From the NCBI GenBank assembly GCA_028285265.1, contig JANQPX010000078.1:1-64000 (forward strand): a stretch of 64,000 nucleotides of DNA. Reading direction: 5' to 3'. Below are positions 35,892-44,736 of the stretch, piece after piece. The position numbers and the translations under genes were made by a program. This stretch comes from Geminicoccaceae bacterium. GTDB taxonomy: Bacteria > Pseudomonadota > Alphaproteobacteria > Geminicoccales > Geminicoccaceae. Position 1 is the stretch's first letter. Every line of letters begins with the position of its first letter. Under the pieces are notes generated by a model. It was not told the DNA's origin. It ran no database searches and saw only the letters and a list, made by a program, of their open reading frames with translations.

Positions 35892-36380
35892 ATGAGCGAC
35901 GACATCTACGTTGTGAAGGCGAACACGATCGCAGCTATGGAGGGCTTGGCGAAGACTCACTTCCTCAACCCAAACGCCAAGCGCATGAACAAAAGTCTTG
36001 GCGATCTCGTTGGACTTCAGGGACTCGGCGTCCACCTCATTGAGATCGAGCCAGGCGATGAAACGACCGAATACCACGTCCACCACCACGAGGACGAAGC
36101 GGTCTACGTGCTGGAGGGCGAAGGAATGGCCGTGATCGGCGATCGCGAGCACGCAATCGGTCCAGGGGATTTCATTGGCTACCGGAAGGGTGGGCACGCG
36201 CACACAATCCACAATACAGGCTCAGCGGTTCTGTGCTGCCTCGTGGTCGGTGAGCGCTCGGCACATGATGTGACCGACTACCCGCACCAAGCCAAGCGCC
36301 TGTACCGTAACGTTGGACTGCCATGGAACCTCGTCAATCAAGATTCGATCAGGGACGTTAATGCTGGAGGAAAGAAGTAA
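35892..36380 (+). CDS. Cupin domain protein
   Basis: 162 residues from ATG 35892 (MSDDIYVVKAN) with an AAGAGGGA site; the frame is open far upstream but overlaps the PEBP gene in another frame. The cupin metal motif 1 is HVHHHEDEAVYVLEGEG and motif 2 GPGDFIGYRKGGHAHTIHN, with three His and one Glu as probable ligands. The single-domain form with this YHVHHHEDE start is widespread; function could be sugar isomerisation, storage or regulation. Same direction and 31 bp after the PEBP gene. Confidence 0.87.
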   Translation: MSDDIYVVKANTIAAMEGLAKTHFLNPNAKRMNKSLGDLVGLQGLGVHLIEIEPGDETTEYHVHHHEDEAVYVLEGEGMAVIGDREHAIGPGDFIGYRKGGHAHTIHNTGSAVLCCLVVGERSAHDVTDYPHQAKRLYRNVGLPWNLVNQDSIRDVNAGGKK

Positions 36381-36709
36381 GTGAATGTTAGGTGACGAAC
36401 GTTGTTGGGGATGCTTCATTGAGGCGGTTTTGCGGATCCAGACCTCCAGATAAGAGCTACGAGTGGCACGAAAATCCAGATCTTAGTCGGTCCGGCAGAG
36501 AGCGCTTTGCTCTAGCTTTTGCGACGGAGTGCATTCGCCAGCAAATGTCTCGTAATCGGTCCTTCGTCGATGGGTGCTAAAGCCTATTGATGACATACAG
36601 ACGCGGCAGTGACAGGAGTAGATCTCAGACGTTATCATGCGCGCCGTGCATACTCGTTTGCCCCAGGGATAGTTTAACGTCGCCCACCAAAAGAACGAGG
36701 ACGGATTGA
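36381..36709. other. Intergenic spacer
   Basis: 329 bp without a supported gene, upstream of the deiodinase-like flavoprotein. Confidence 0.25.
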
Positions 36710-37402
36710 ATGTTTGCACGTGCGCAACTCAACTACGAAGCCGTCGATCTTCCTGATCGCTCGGATCTGAGTGATGCTGAGATGCGCTCGGAGGCTCGCG
36801 CCTTCTACAACAAAATGAAACGTCGACACACAGTGCGCGACTATTCTGACCGTCCTGTCGAGAAAGACGTTATTGAGGAATGCATCCGAACAGCAGGTAC
36901 TGCGCCAAGTGGCGCCAATCATCAACCCTGGCACTTCGTTGCGATCTCCAGCACGGAGATTAAGCACCGCATTCGGTTAGCAGCAGAAGACGAAGAACGC
37001 CGGTTCTATGATGGCGGTGCTGGTGATGAGTGGATCAATGCGCTGGAACCGCTTGGTACCAATGCTGAAAAGCCTCATCTGGATAGGGCGCCTTGGCTCA
37101 TTGTGGTTTTCGCTCAACGTTGGGGAGAATTCGACGACGGCGAGCGCTTCAAGAACTATTACGTGCCTGAAAGCATCGGCATTGCCACGGGCTTCCTATT
37201 GGCGGCACTGCATCATGCAGGACTGACGACGCTAACGCACACACCAAACCCAATGCGGTTTCTAAACGAAATGCTGAACCGGCCCGCATCAGAAAAACCA
37301 ACGATGATTATTGCCGTGGGGCATCCAGCCGCTGACGCGAAGGTTCCTGCGGTCGCCAAATTCAAGAAGCCCCTTTCCGAAATTTTGACCATGAAAGAAT
37401 GA
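36710..37402 (+). CDS. Iodotyrosine deiodinase-like nitroreductase
   Basis: 230 residues of the FMN nitroreductase fold. FMN phosphate-binding RRHTVRDY is at 38-45 and TAPSGANHQPW at 64-74. The diagnostic substrate triad of iodotyrosine deiodinase is conserved: E96, Y100 and K121 have the same spacing (+4, +21) as human E157, Y161 and K182, within AAEDEERRFY and NAEKPHLD. ALHHAGLTTLTHTPNP is the deiodinase-like C-terminal core. It is therefore likely a reductive dehalogenase of halotyrosines rather than a generic nitroreductase. GAGG site before ATG 36710; single gene. Confidence 0.87.
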   Translation: MFARAQLNYEAVDLPDRSDLSDAEMRSEARAFYNKMKRRHTVRDYSDRPVEKDVIEECIRTAGTAPSGANHQPWHFVAISSTEIKHRIRLAAEDEERRFYDGGAGDEWINALEPLGTNAEKPHLDRAPWLIVVFAQRWGEFDDGERFKNYYVPESIGIATGFLLAALHHAGLTTLTHTPNPMRFLNEMLNRPASEKPTMIIAVGHPAADAKVPAVAKFKKPLSEILTMKE

Positions 37403-37684
37403 GGCGTTGGCTCTTGGTAAACTCAGCCTGGCGGCCGGAACTTGGGCGTGAGCACGCTTTTTGATGTGCATTCCCAACGCAAGAAATTGGCCCAGCGTTG
37501 CTAGTTCAAGATCCCGCTTGGCAATAAACAGTCCCCTGCCCCTCAACACCGAGAAGCAAGATACGGCTCTTCTGACTTTCTCTGTGGAACCCTTAACCGC
37601 CCTTGCTCCTGCCGCTAAACGTGGATGTAGCGGCACATTCTGTTGTCTTGCTTCAGACGGCAAGAATTCCAGGAGAGGTCTCTC

Positions 37685-39046
37685 TTGTTCAATCCCATGA
37701 TCTTCCTCTCTCTAGCTCTTGTTATCGTTACAAGCTTCACCTCTCTACCTAGTCGGGCTGAGGTCGACTTTCTTGCGCTCAGCAAGACCATCTTGATTGG
37801 CACCGATGCTGAACGGAACGCTGCCGCCGATACTCTCATCGCGCGGGGGAAGCCCGACATGGTCCCCTCTCTCGTGCTTCTGATGCGCATTGGTGGATCT
37901 CATGTGGCCACACGGCGGGCACTCCAGGCATTGACGGGCGAAGAGCTTACGACGTGGCGTGAGGCCATGCGTTATCAAGAAGCCTTCCCCGAGATCGAGC
38001 CGCATCCAAGCTATTATGATCTCAAACTCTGGTATTGGGGCGGGATCGATCGAGACTTCCTCTCGCTCTTCGATACACCTATCGATCCGAATGGGTTGAG
38101 AATTCGATTTGAGGAGATCACCTGGGGCGGAGTGCTTTTTGACGCCATCCCATCCCTCGACAAACCAGCCTTCGTTTCGGTCAACGACGCAGATTACTTG
38201 CGTGAAACGGACCTTGTGTTCGGGATCGAGATCAATGGCGATGCCCGTGCCTATCCATTACGGATCATGGGGTGGCACGAGATGTTCAATGACGTCATCG
38301 GTGGAATCCCGGTGGCCCTAGCCTACTGCACCCTTTGCGGCGCTGGCATCCTTTTCGAGACCAAAATAGACGGCCGTGATGAACCTTTCATTTTTGGCTC
38401 ATCAGGCCTTTTGTACCGATCCAACAAGCTGATGTTTGACCGCCAAACGAAGAGCCTCTGGAACCAGTTCACCGGCGAGCCTGTCTCTGACCCTCTTGCC
38501 CATTCAGGGATAGCACTCAAGATCAGACCGACGACCATCACGTCTTGGGCAGACTGGCGAGTCCAGCATCCGGACAGCAAGGTTCTGTCTCTCGAGACAG
38601 GACATATCCGCGATTACGAACCCGGCGTAGCCTACCGTGATTACTTCGCCTCGCCAGACCTCATGTTCCCAACGATCACAGACCAGAGCCGCCTTCTCCA
38701 GAAGGACTATGTATATGGCATTCGGGTCGCGGGAGGCGCTAAGGCTTGGCCACTTGCAGCCTTCGCCGCCGAGCCGGTGATTAACGACCAGGTTGGCTTT
38801 TCGAATGTTGTTCTGATCGGTGATGCGGCAACCCGAACCGTACGCGCTTATGATCGTGGTGATCTTCTGTTCTCGGGCGACACACGAAACCTGCTCGGCC
38901 CGGGAGGAGCTTGGCAGATCTTCGAAGATGCGCTCAAAGGTCCCGATGGTCAGCGTCTGCCTCGTGTTCCCGGTCACATCGCCTATTGGTTTGCCTGGGA
39001 CGGTTATTTGGGTGCAGAAAGTGAGCTTTACGAAACAGCTAAATAG
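37685..39046 (+). CDS. DUF3179 domain protein, exported
   Basis: Start is placed at TTG 37685, seven bases after AGGAGAGG; ATG 37697 is the alternative. An N-terminal hydrophobic segment (MIFLSLALVIVTSFTSLPSRA) is a signal peptide. The rest, about 430 residues, is DUF3179: repeated strand pieces including FGIEINGDARAYPLRIMGWHEM, PVALAYCTLCGAGILF, the SGLLYRSNKLMFDRQT core and VYGIRVAGGAKAWPLAA. The CTLCG dicysteine is typical. Function of the family is unknown. Confidence 0.87.
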   Translation: MFNPMIFLSLALVIVTSFTSLPSRAEVDFLALSKTILIGTDAERNAAADTLIARGKPDMVPSLVLLMRIGGSHVATRRALQALTGEELTTWREAMRYQEAFPEIEPHPSYYDLKLWYWGGIDRDFLSLFDTPIDPNGLRIRFEEITWGGVLFDAIPSLDKPAFVSVNDADYLRETDLVFGIEINGDARAYPLRIMGWHEMFNDVIGGIPVALAYCTLCGAGILFETKIDGRDEPFIFGSSGLLYRSNKLMFDRQTKSLWNQFTGEPVSDPLAHSGIALKIRPTTITSWADWRVQHPDSKVLSLETGHIRDYEPGVAYRDYFASPDLMFPTITDQSRLLQKDYVYGIRVAGGAKAWPLAAFAAEPVINDQVGFSNVVLIGDAATRTVRAYDRGDLLFSGDTRNLLGPGGAWQIFEDALKGPDGQRLPRVPGHIAYWFAWDGYLGAESELYETAK

Positions 39047-39123
39047 AACCCCTTGAGACGAGCAACTGCTCACGAGCCCAGACGCCAATCGGTTTCTTGC
39101 GGTATGGCGTCATCCAGCGAGCC

Positions 39124-39141
39124 TTGTCGCTAGAGCGACAA
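39124..39141. repeat. Perfect 18-bp palindrome between convergent genes
   Basis: TTGTCGCT-AG-AGCGACAA. It is followed at 39159-39176 by a second inverted repeat, CATTCAC-GGTT-GTGAATG. Both lie between the convergent ends of the DUF3179 and Asp-box genes; no T-run, so terminator function is uncertain. Confidence 0.45.
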
Positions 39142-39193
39142 TTGTGATCTTGAACCATCATTCACGGTTGTGAATGAAGTCGGTCCGCGTCGT

Positions 39194-40354
39194 TCAGACG
39201 CGATCAAGAACTTCGATGGAAAGAATCGTCGGGAGGTGGCGTATGATTTCTTGCCAGCTATCGCCCTCATCGATACTCGCGAACACAGACCCGCTGTTCG
39301 TGCCGAAATAGAGACCTGCGGGATTACGATCGTCACCTGCCATCGCTTGGCGCAACACGGTGAAAAAGCAGCCTTCCTGAGGTAACCCCTCGCGCAGATC
39401 CTCCCAGCTTTCCCCACCATTGCGCGAACGCCAGACCGCCGCTGCAGCAGCCGGTGGAAAGCGTCCTTGGCTGTCTCCATTCAACGGTATTGTCCAGATC
39501 GTTCGGGAATCATGCGGGTGGACGCGGATTGGAAACCCGAAGGTCGATGGAAGACCACCTGTAATGTCGTCCCAGCTTCGGCCGCCATTGTTGGAGCGCC
39601 AAACGCCGTGATGGTTTTGTTGATAGAGGAGGTCCAGCTCACCGGAAGCACGCATCATATTATGCACGCAATGGCCGGTTTCTCCGTCACGCGGCGCCGC
39701 TGGATGGCTGTGTTCTTCGCAAGTTTCGGCATTGGACAAACGATTGCGACGCTCCCACGTCAGTCCACCATCCTCGGTGGCGAAGACACCTGCGGCCGAG
39801 ATGCCAATCCAGAGTTTTGCCGGATCAGACGGGTGTGGCACAATCGTGTGCAGCACCAAGCCAGCACCGCCGGGGTTCCAGCTTTCGGCAGACGGATGGT
39901 TGCTTAGGCTTGGAACCTGCTCCCAGCTCGCACCGCCATCGCGGCTCCTGATCAGGCCAGCCGGCTTGGTGCCGGCATAGAGAGCTCCATGGGCCGAGCA
40001 AAGGCTCCAGATTTGCGAGAATGTTTCGCCAAAAGGAAGCGGCGCGTCGCTCCAGCTGATCATCTCCGCAAAATCGGGATCATTGGCGGCCCACTCGTCC
40101 ATTTGCCCCTTGGTCAGTCTGACAACATCCCAGTTGTCGCCGCCGTCGGACGAGCGCCAGATGCCGGCACCGTTCCAGTCACCACCGCCGCCGGCCCAAA
40201 TCATCCCCGTGGCCGGATCACCGATGACATGGTTGATCGGCCAGCCGTCACAAAATGGACCACGAACGGTCCAGCCGGTCCGGTCGTGTTCGCCGGCAAC
40301 CAAAAAGACCCCTTTGGTCGTGCCGACCAAAATAGTGATGTTGCTTTTAGGCAT
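39194..40354 (-). CDS. Asp-box (BNR) beta-propeller protein, sialidase-like fold
   Basis: 386 residues from ATG 40354 with a GGAGG site. Six Asp-box repeats (S/T-x-D/N-x-G-x-x-W) are spread through the sequence: RSSDGGDNWD, RSRDGGASWE, ATEDGGLTWER, RSNNGGRSWD, RSRNGGESWE and ASIDEGDSWQ. This is the WD40/YVTN-like propeller group often annotated as glycosyl hydrolase or exo-alpha-sialidase; the true sialidase catalytic Arg triad was not seen. No signal peptide, so likely cytoplasmic. It is divergent from the hydroxyacid dehydrogenase gene. Confidence 0.85.
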   Translation of the reverse strand: MPKSNITILVGTTKGVFLVAGEHDRTGWTVRGPFCDGWPINHVIGDPATGMIWAGGGGDWNGAGIWRSSDGGDNWDVVRLTKGQMDEWAANDPDFAEMISWSDAPLPFGETFSQIWSLCSAHGALYAGTKPAGLIRSRDGGASWEQVPSLSNHPSAESWNPGGAGLVLHTIVPHPSDPAKLWIGISAAGVFATEDGGLTWERRNRLSNAETCEEHSHPAAPRDGETGHCVHNMMRASGELDLLYQQNHHGVWRSNNGGRSWDDITGGLPSTFGFPIRVHPHDSRTIWTIPLNGDSQGRFPPAAAAAVWRSRNGGESWEDLREGLPQEGCFFTVLRQAMAGDDRNPAGLYFGTNSGSVFASIDEGDSWQEIIRHLPTILSIEVLDRV

Positions 40355-40542
40355 CGAAATGACCTCCACGCAATGACGCGCAAAATAGCATTGCTTCGAT
40401 GACCGGCAAAGCAGAGATCGCTGGCGGCGATCTCTGTTGCAAGGTTGGCTCAGAGCTCTGAGCCAAAGCCAGTTAGAGACATTGTCGATCCATGCCCAGA
40501 CCGTCATTGTCGTCATATCAATGTCGACCTGAGGATCGTCAC

Positions 40543-41499
40543 GTGACCACTACGACAATTCTGGCATGGCTGAACGATGCCGATATCTACCGAGACGCGA
40601 TCGTCGAGGCCGGGCTGGATGATACCGTTGAGTTCACTGCTTGTGCCGAAGGTGAAACACCCGATGCCAGCGTGTTGGCCACCACTGAGGTCTTGTTGGC
40701 CTGGCGGGCGCCGGCGGGCGTGTTAGCCCAGATGCCTGGCCTTCGCTGGATTCAGGCCCTGACTGTCGCAACGGATAGTTGGCTTCGACGCGATGATCTT
40801 CTGGCAAATGTGCAGCTGACCTGCGCGCGTGGGGTGCATGAGGTCCAAATGCCGGAGAATATACTCGGTGTTCTCTTCAACCTGACCCGCCAATTTAACG
40901 CGATCGCCGCCAATCAGGTGGAGCGTCGGTGGCAGCGAATGATTTCGGAGCCGCTGGCTGGCAAAGTGTTGGGCCTAGTAGGGCTAGGCGCTGTTGGAGC
41001 GTCAGTCGCGACGAAAGCGGCCGGGCTTGGAATGCGCGTGATCGGCACCAAGGCGACGCCGGGACCTGTAGCGGGCGTTGATCAGGTTTATGGGCCTGAT
41101 GATCTGGAGCAAATGTTATCAAAGGCGGATTTCGTGGTGCTGCTCGCGCCCGTGACCGATGCGACCATCGATATGATGAACGCCGAGCGGTTGCGCCAGA
41201 TGAAGCATAGTGCCTGGCTTTTGAATTTCGCCCGGGGCGAGCTGGTGGTTGACCGTGACCTCATCGATGCGGTGAAGGCTGGCGTCATCAAAGGGGCCGT
41301 CCTGGATGTCTTTCGGACGGAGCCACTGCCAGTCGATGATCCGCTCTGGACCGTTCCTGGAATCACGATCCTTCCTCATATCGGCGGTTTGCATCCTGAC
41401 CGCAACGAGCTGGTCAGCGCGCTCTTTGTCGACAACTTAAGAAAATTTCAGACGGGTAAGCCACTTAGGGCGTTAGTCGATCGTATCAGAGGTTACTAG
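40543..41499 (+). CDS. D-2-hydroxyacid dehydrogenase family protein
   Basis: 318 residues from GTG 40543 with GAGGATC 8 bp upstream; an ATG at 40492 is the alternative. The NAD loop is LGLVGLGAVGASVATKAAGLGM and the catalytic Arg-Glu-His are in LNFARGELVVDRDLID (Arg), VLDVFRTEPLP (Glu) and ILPHIGGLH (His). This is the broad D-isomer-specific group (phosphoglycerate, hydroxypyruvate, 2-ketoaldonate). The ligand is unknown. Divergent from the Asp-box gene by about 190 bp. Confidence 0.9.
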   Translation: MTTTTILAWLNDADIYRDAIVEAGLDDTVEFTACAEGETPDASVLATTEVLLAWRAPAGVLAQMPGLRWIQALTVATDSWLRRDDLLANVQLTCARGVHEVQMPENILGVLFNLTRQFNAIAANQVERRWQRMISEPLAGKVLGLVGLGAVGASVATKAAGLGMRVIGTKATPGPVAGVDQVYGPDDLEQMLSKADFVVLLAPVTDATIDMMNAERLRQMKHSAWLLNFARGELVVDRDLIDAVKAGVIKGAVLDVFRTEPLPVDDPLWTVPGITILPHIGGLHPDRNELVSALFVDNLRKFQTGKPLRALVDRIRGY

Positions 41500-41727
41500 A
41501 GCGTTGACGCCCCTCGAGCACTGCCAATGCAGTCCGAGGATACAGCTGACTGGCGGAATTCCCCTGGATACAGGAGCAGGGATTACATTAGCTCGCCAAA
41601 CGCAGGAATTTTCTCGGAACAGAACTGATCGAGCATCCCCAATCCATTGCCGCCTCTTTGGAATAATGAGTTCGGTATTTACTCATTCACTACGCGAAGA
41701 AGCCTGAGATGACGTCGAGATCGGTGC

Positions 41728-42327
41728 TCAGCTTTTCCTTCGAACTTGCTGAGCGCCTGGGCTGTCACGCCATGCTACGATCTCGCCTCTTGCAACACGT
41801 TCTCTTCCATAAACGAGCCAGGGATCGTCAACCGTCCCGATTGTGGCGTCTATGCGAAAGAGGCCGGGATGAGCGTCGGCTAGTTCGAGAGTCGTAAGAC
41901 CACTATCATAGCGGCCTTCCAAGAGACCTTCCGCGATGCGCATGATCGAGCTGATCTCGATTTTTTCCGGCCAGGCGCTGATGTCAGCATAGCCACGGGT
42001 GGCAGGTTGTAGGGCCAAAGTGCGTGGACTGACGACGTCGCTCCTGGTCAGGATCGCCAGGTCCTTGCTTGGTGAGATGAAGGTATCGATGATGTGGATG
42101 CCATGTTCGAAATGCGCCTTTGCGACCACATCGGCGCAGTCCGGATGCACGGCGACCTGGACCATGTGATCCGCGCTACCGTCATGCATCATTTTGAGCC
42201 CGACGAAGAAGTCATCCAGTAAGCTGACCTTCGCCTGCAATCCGTGAAACTGCAGATAGCGTCGAGTTACGAGATCGTGGTTTGTGCCGGCGGGACCGAG
42301 AGTCACGAAACACAGTTGCCTAGTCAC
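41728..42327 (-). CDS. BacA-like (prephenate-dehydratase-type) protein
   Basis: 199 residues from GTG 42327 (GAGGAT site). The sequence resembles the BacA/prephenate decarboxylase branch of the prephenate dehydratase fold: opening CFVTLGPAGTNHDLVTRRYL (GPxGTxS-like), then VVAKAHFEHGIHIIDTFISPSKDLAIL and the DDPWLVYGRERV end. It lacks an ACT regulatory domain. BacA acts on prephenate in bacilysin synthesis; the role here is not known. The upstream relic (42411-42584) is a cysteine-synthase-like fragment on the same strand. Confidence 0.65.
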   Translation of the reverse strand: MTRQLCFVTLGPAGTNHDLVTRRYLQFHGLQAKVSLLDDFFVGLKMMHDGSADHMVQVAVHPDCADVVAKAHFEHGIHIIDTFISPSKDLAILTRSDVVSPRTLALQPATRGYADISAWPEKIEISSIMRIAEGLLEGRYDSGLTTLELADAHPGLFRIDATIGTVDDPWLVYGRERVARGEIVAWRDSPGAQQVRRKS

Positions 42328-42410
42328 GTTGACATATCCTCAATTCCTGACGCCGATCGATTATTTTCGACGGCTATTGATCTCGATCACTCTGCCAAGG
42401 TACTCGCCCT

Positions 42411-42584
42411 CTATAAACTCTCTTCTTCTAAAGCGCTCCGAAGAACTGAAACCGCCATCCTGCCCCTGTAAGATCTGGTCGGGTTGCCGCCCTCACGTTT
42501 CGTCCAGATTTCGGCTCCACCTCCTAGCTCGAACGCTTTCAGTCTGAACAACGGCGTATTGCCTATTGCGTCGAGAGCACTCTC
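42411..42584 (-). pseudogene. PLP-dependent cysteine-synthase family remnant
   Basis: Minus-strand frame reads ALDAIGNTPLFRLKAFELGG, then GAEIWTKREGGNPTRSYRGR and MAVSVLRSALEEE before a stop. It is the start of a cysteine synthase / threonine dehydratase-type enzyme (IGNTPLVRL, then E-GGNPTGSYKDRMA). The active-site Lys of SYKDR has become Arg-Gly and the following 250 residues are missing. It is a relic directly upstream of the BacA-like gene. Confidence 0.7.
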
Positions 42585-42996
42585 TGCATGCACTGTCTTT
42601 CTCCGCAACTTCGAGCGCACGGCAAATCTGCCCTCTAGCAATCGAGCAATCAACAATTGGAGCTGGGTCCGATTTCGAGTTCCCGCACGACACCGGAGCT
42701 CGCCTGATCGCAAGACGGCATGTCAAGGCGTTCGCGTAGTTTGGGATACCAACGCTTAACACGATAAGATTTCTTGTCGCGAAGGATACGCCTGGCCTTT
42801 GGCCCGATTCGCGTCATTCAAAACGGGCGCTCTAGATTCTGAGCCTATCACGACCGACTTGCTGTCGTTGCTCCTATCGGCAGCAAATCGCCGTCAGGAC
42901 GGAAGCACGCTTTAGGTTGCCGGGTCGACGTTGCCAATGCGAACATAAAAGAGGCCGAAGCACCCAACGCTCTCCGTTAGAATAGGGAGATCCCTT
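42585..42996. other. Intergenic spacer
   Basis: 412 bp between the divergent relic and sulfatase genes. It has no supported gene; the sulfatase AGGGAGA site is at its right end. Confidence 0.25.
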
Positions 42997-44490
42997 GTGA
43001 AAACTAAGCCAAACATCCTTTTAATCGAAGCCGATCAAATGGCGGCCTTTCCGCTGGCATTTTGCAACCCGAGTGGCCAAGCGATCACGCCGAACCTAAA
43101 TGCCCTCGCGAAGGATGGTGTCGTTTTCGAGAATGCCTATTGTAATTCGCCATTGTGCTGCCCATCCCGAGCTTCGAAGTTTACAGGACGTCTGCCGACA
43201 AACCATCATGTTTGGGGCAATGGATCAGAGCTGAAGTCCGACATTCCGACCATGATGCACTTCTTGAGGTCAGCTGGTTACCGCACCGTCTGTTCCGGAA
43301 AGTGTCATTTTGTGGGTGCTGATCAGTTACACGGTTTCGACCGACGACTGACGACGGACATGTATCCATCAAACTTTGACTGGTCGATCGACTGGGAACC
43401 TGCGGTCGATCATCGTCCGGGTACCTCGGTCAAGAAGCTCAGTGTGTCAGGCCCGTGTCGAACGAACAATCAGATCCTGTACGACTCCGAAGTTCAATTC
43501 CGAACGATCGAGTTTTTACGTTATGAGGCGTTGGACCAACCGGACAGTCCGTTCTTTCTGCACGTCTCCTACACACAGCCACATGACTCCTATCAATCGG
43601 TGCCGAAATACCTCGACCTTTACAGTAAGGTCGATATCACACCGCCACGCCTCGCTAAGGAACCGGTCCCTAACCCCATCACCGACTGGCTTTCAGTGCA
43701 TCACGGCATTAATGAGTTTCCACCGACCGAAGAGCGCGTTGCTGAGTCTCGGCGCGCGTACTATGCAATGATCTCCCATCTCGACGATTTCATCGGTGAC
43801 ATTGTTGATGAGCTAAAGCTGTTGGGCCTCTACGAGAACACGCTGATCATTTTCACGAGCGACCACGGAGACATGATGGGCGAACGAGGCATGTGGTTCA
43901 AGCGAACGTTCCACGAGCACTCGGTCAAGATACCGCTCGTATTCCACGCTCCTTCCCGCTTTTCTCCAGCCCGCGTTCGGAAGACTGTGACCCTCGCCGA
44001 TCTTTGCCCGACGCTGGCCGAGATCGGCGGTGCCAAGGCTGCGTCAGATCGGTGGGGCAGCAACGATAGTGCGAGTTTTGTCGGGCTGCTGACGGGCAGC
44101 GCTGCCGGATGGCGAGACACGGCTCTGATGGAGTATTTTGGCCCTGGAGTGGAGGCCCCTTGGTTTGCTATCAAACGCGGCGATTTCAAGTATGCGTACG
44201 TCCATGGCTGGGGCGGAGTGTTGGTCAATTTGGATGACGATCCCGACGAAACAACAAATCTCGTTGACCATCCTGATCATCGGGACCTTGTCGCCGAACT
44301 CCAAGCTGCGTTGGTACGCGACCTCGACCTCGATGAGTTAGTTGCGAAGGTTCTCGAGAACAAGAAAACTCGTTGCTTTCTTCATGCCAGCCTAAAAGGT
44401 AGCGAAGGCTATGTTTGGGATCACCAGCCGAATTTCGACGGTAGCAAGCAGTATGTGCGTGGTGGTGTGAACAAACCAGTGACCTGTTAG
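42997..44490 (+). CDS. betC: Choline-sulfatase-like arylsulfatase
   Basis: 497 residues from GTG 42997, with AGGGAGA six bases upstream. Sulfatase features: Asp13 (EADQM), the formylglycine site C54-C55-P56-S57-R58 (SPLCCPSRASKFTG), GKCHFVGADQLHGFDRRLTTDMYPSNFDW, which matches the choline-sulfatase signature GKxHFxGxDQLHGF, and the metal motif FTSDHGDMMGERGMWFKR. A C-terminal choline_sulf_C-like tail ends VWDHQPNFDGS. No signal peptide, so cytoplasmic, as for BetC. Substrate may be choline-O-sulfate or another sulfate ester. It converges on the TRAP operon; no betA, betB or betI is adjacent. Confidence 0.8.
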   Translation: MKTKPNILLIEADQMAAFPLAFCNPSGQAITPNLNALAKDGVVFENAYCNSPLCCPSRASKFTGRLPTNHHVWGNGSELKSDIPTMMHFLRSAGYRTVCSGKCHFVGADQLHGFDRRLTTDMYPSNFDWSIDWEPAVDHRPGTSVKKLSVSGPCRTNNQILYDSEVQFRTIEFLRYEALDQPDSPFFLHVSYTQPHDSYQSVPKYLDLYSKVDITPPRLAKEPVPNPITDWLSVHHGINEFPPTEERVAESRRAYYAMISHLDDFIGDIVDELKLLGLYENTLIIFTSDHGDMMGERGMWFKRTFHEHSVKIPLVFHAPSRFSPARVRKTVTLADLCPTLAEIGGAKAASDRWGSNDSASFVGLLTGSAAGWRDTALMEYFGPGVEAPWFAIKRGDFKYAYVHGWGGVLVNLDDDPDETTNLVDHPDHRDLVAELQAALVRDLDLDELVAKVLENKKTRCFLHASLKGSEGYVWDHQPNFDGSKQYVRGGVNKPVTC

Positions 44491-44736
44491 ATACTCAAGT
44501 CGACGTCAATCAAGCTATGCAGCACCTTGCTTTGTCACATGGTGCCAAGGCACTTCGTCCGCTCCGGGCCATACCTGATTTTGGAGCTCCCGCCTTTGTT
44601 TCTCGCTCATCTCCGCACGATCATTTTTGAGACCGACTTACGTCCAGCGTCGATATGTTTCACGTTCAAAACGATCCAATGACATTCCGTAATCCCGCGC
44701 ATCCGATGGTTACGCCTTAGGACCTGGTGCACGGAA
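44491..44736. other. Convergent spacer
   Basis: 246 bp between the sulfatase and the TRAP permease gene ends. No clear terminator was found. Confidence 0.25.

Noticed and set aside
36710..37402. Generic nitroreductase
   Set aside because: The E/Y/K triad with exact spacing favours the iodotyrosine deiodinase subgroup.
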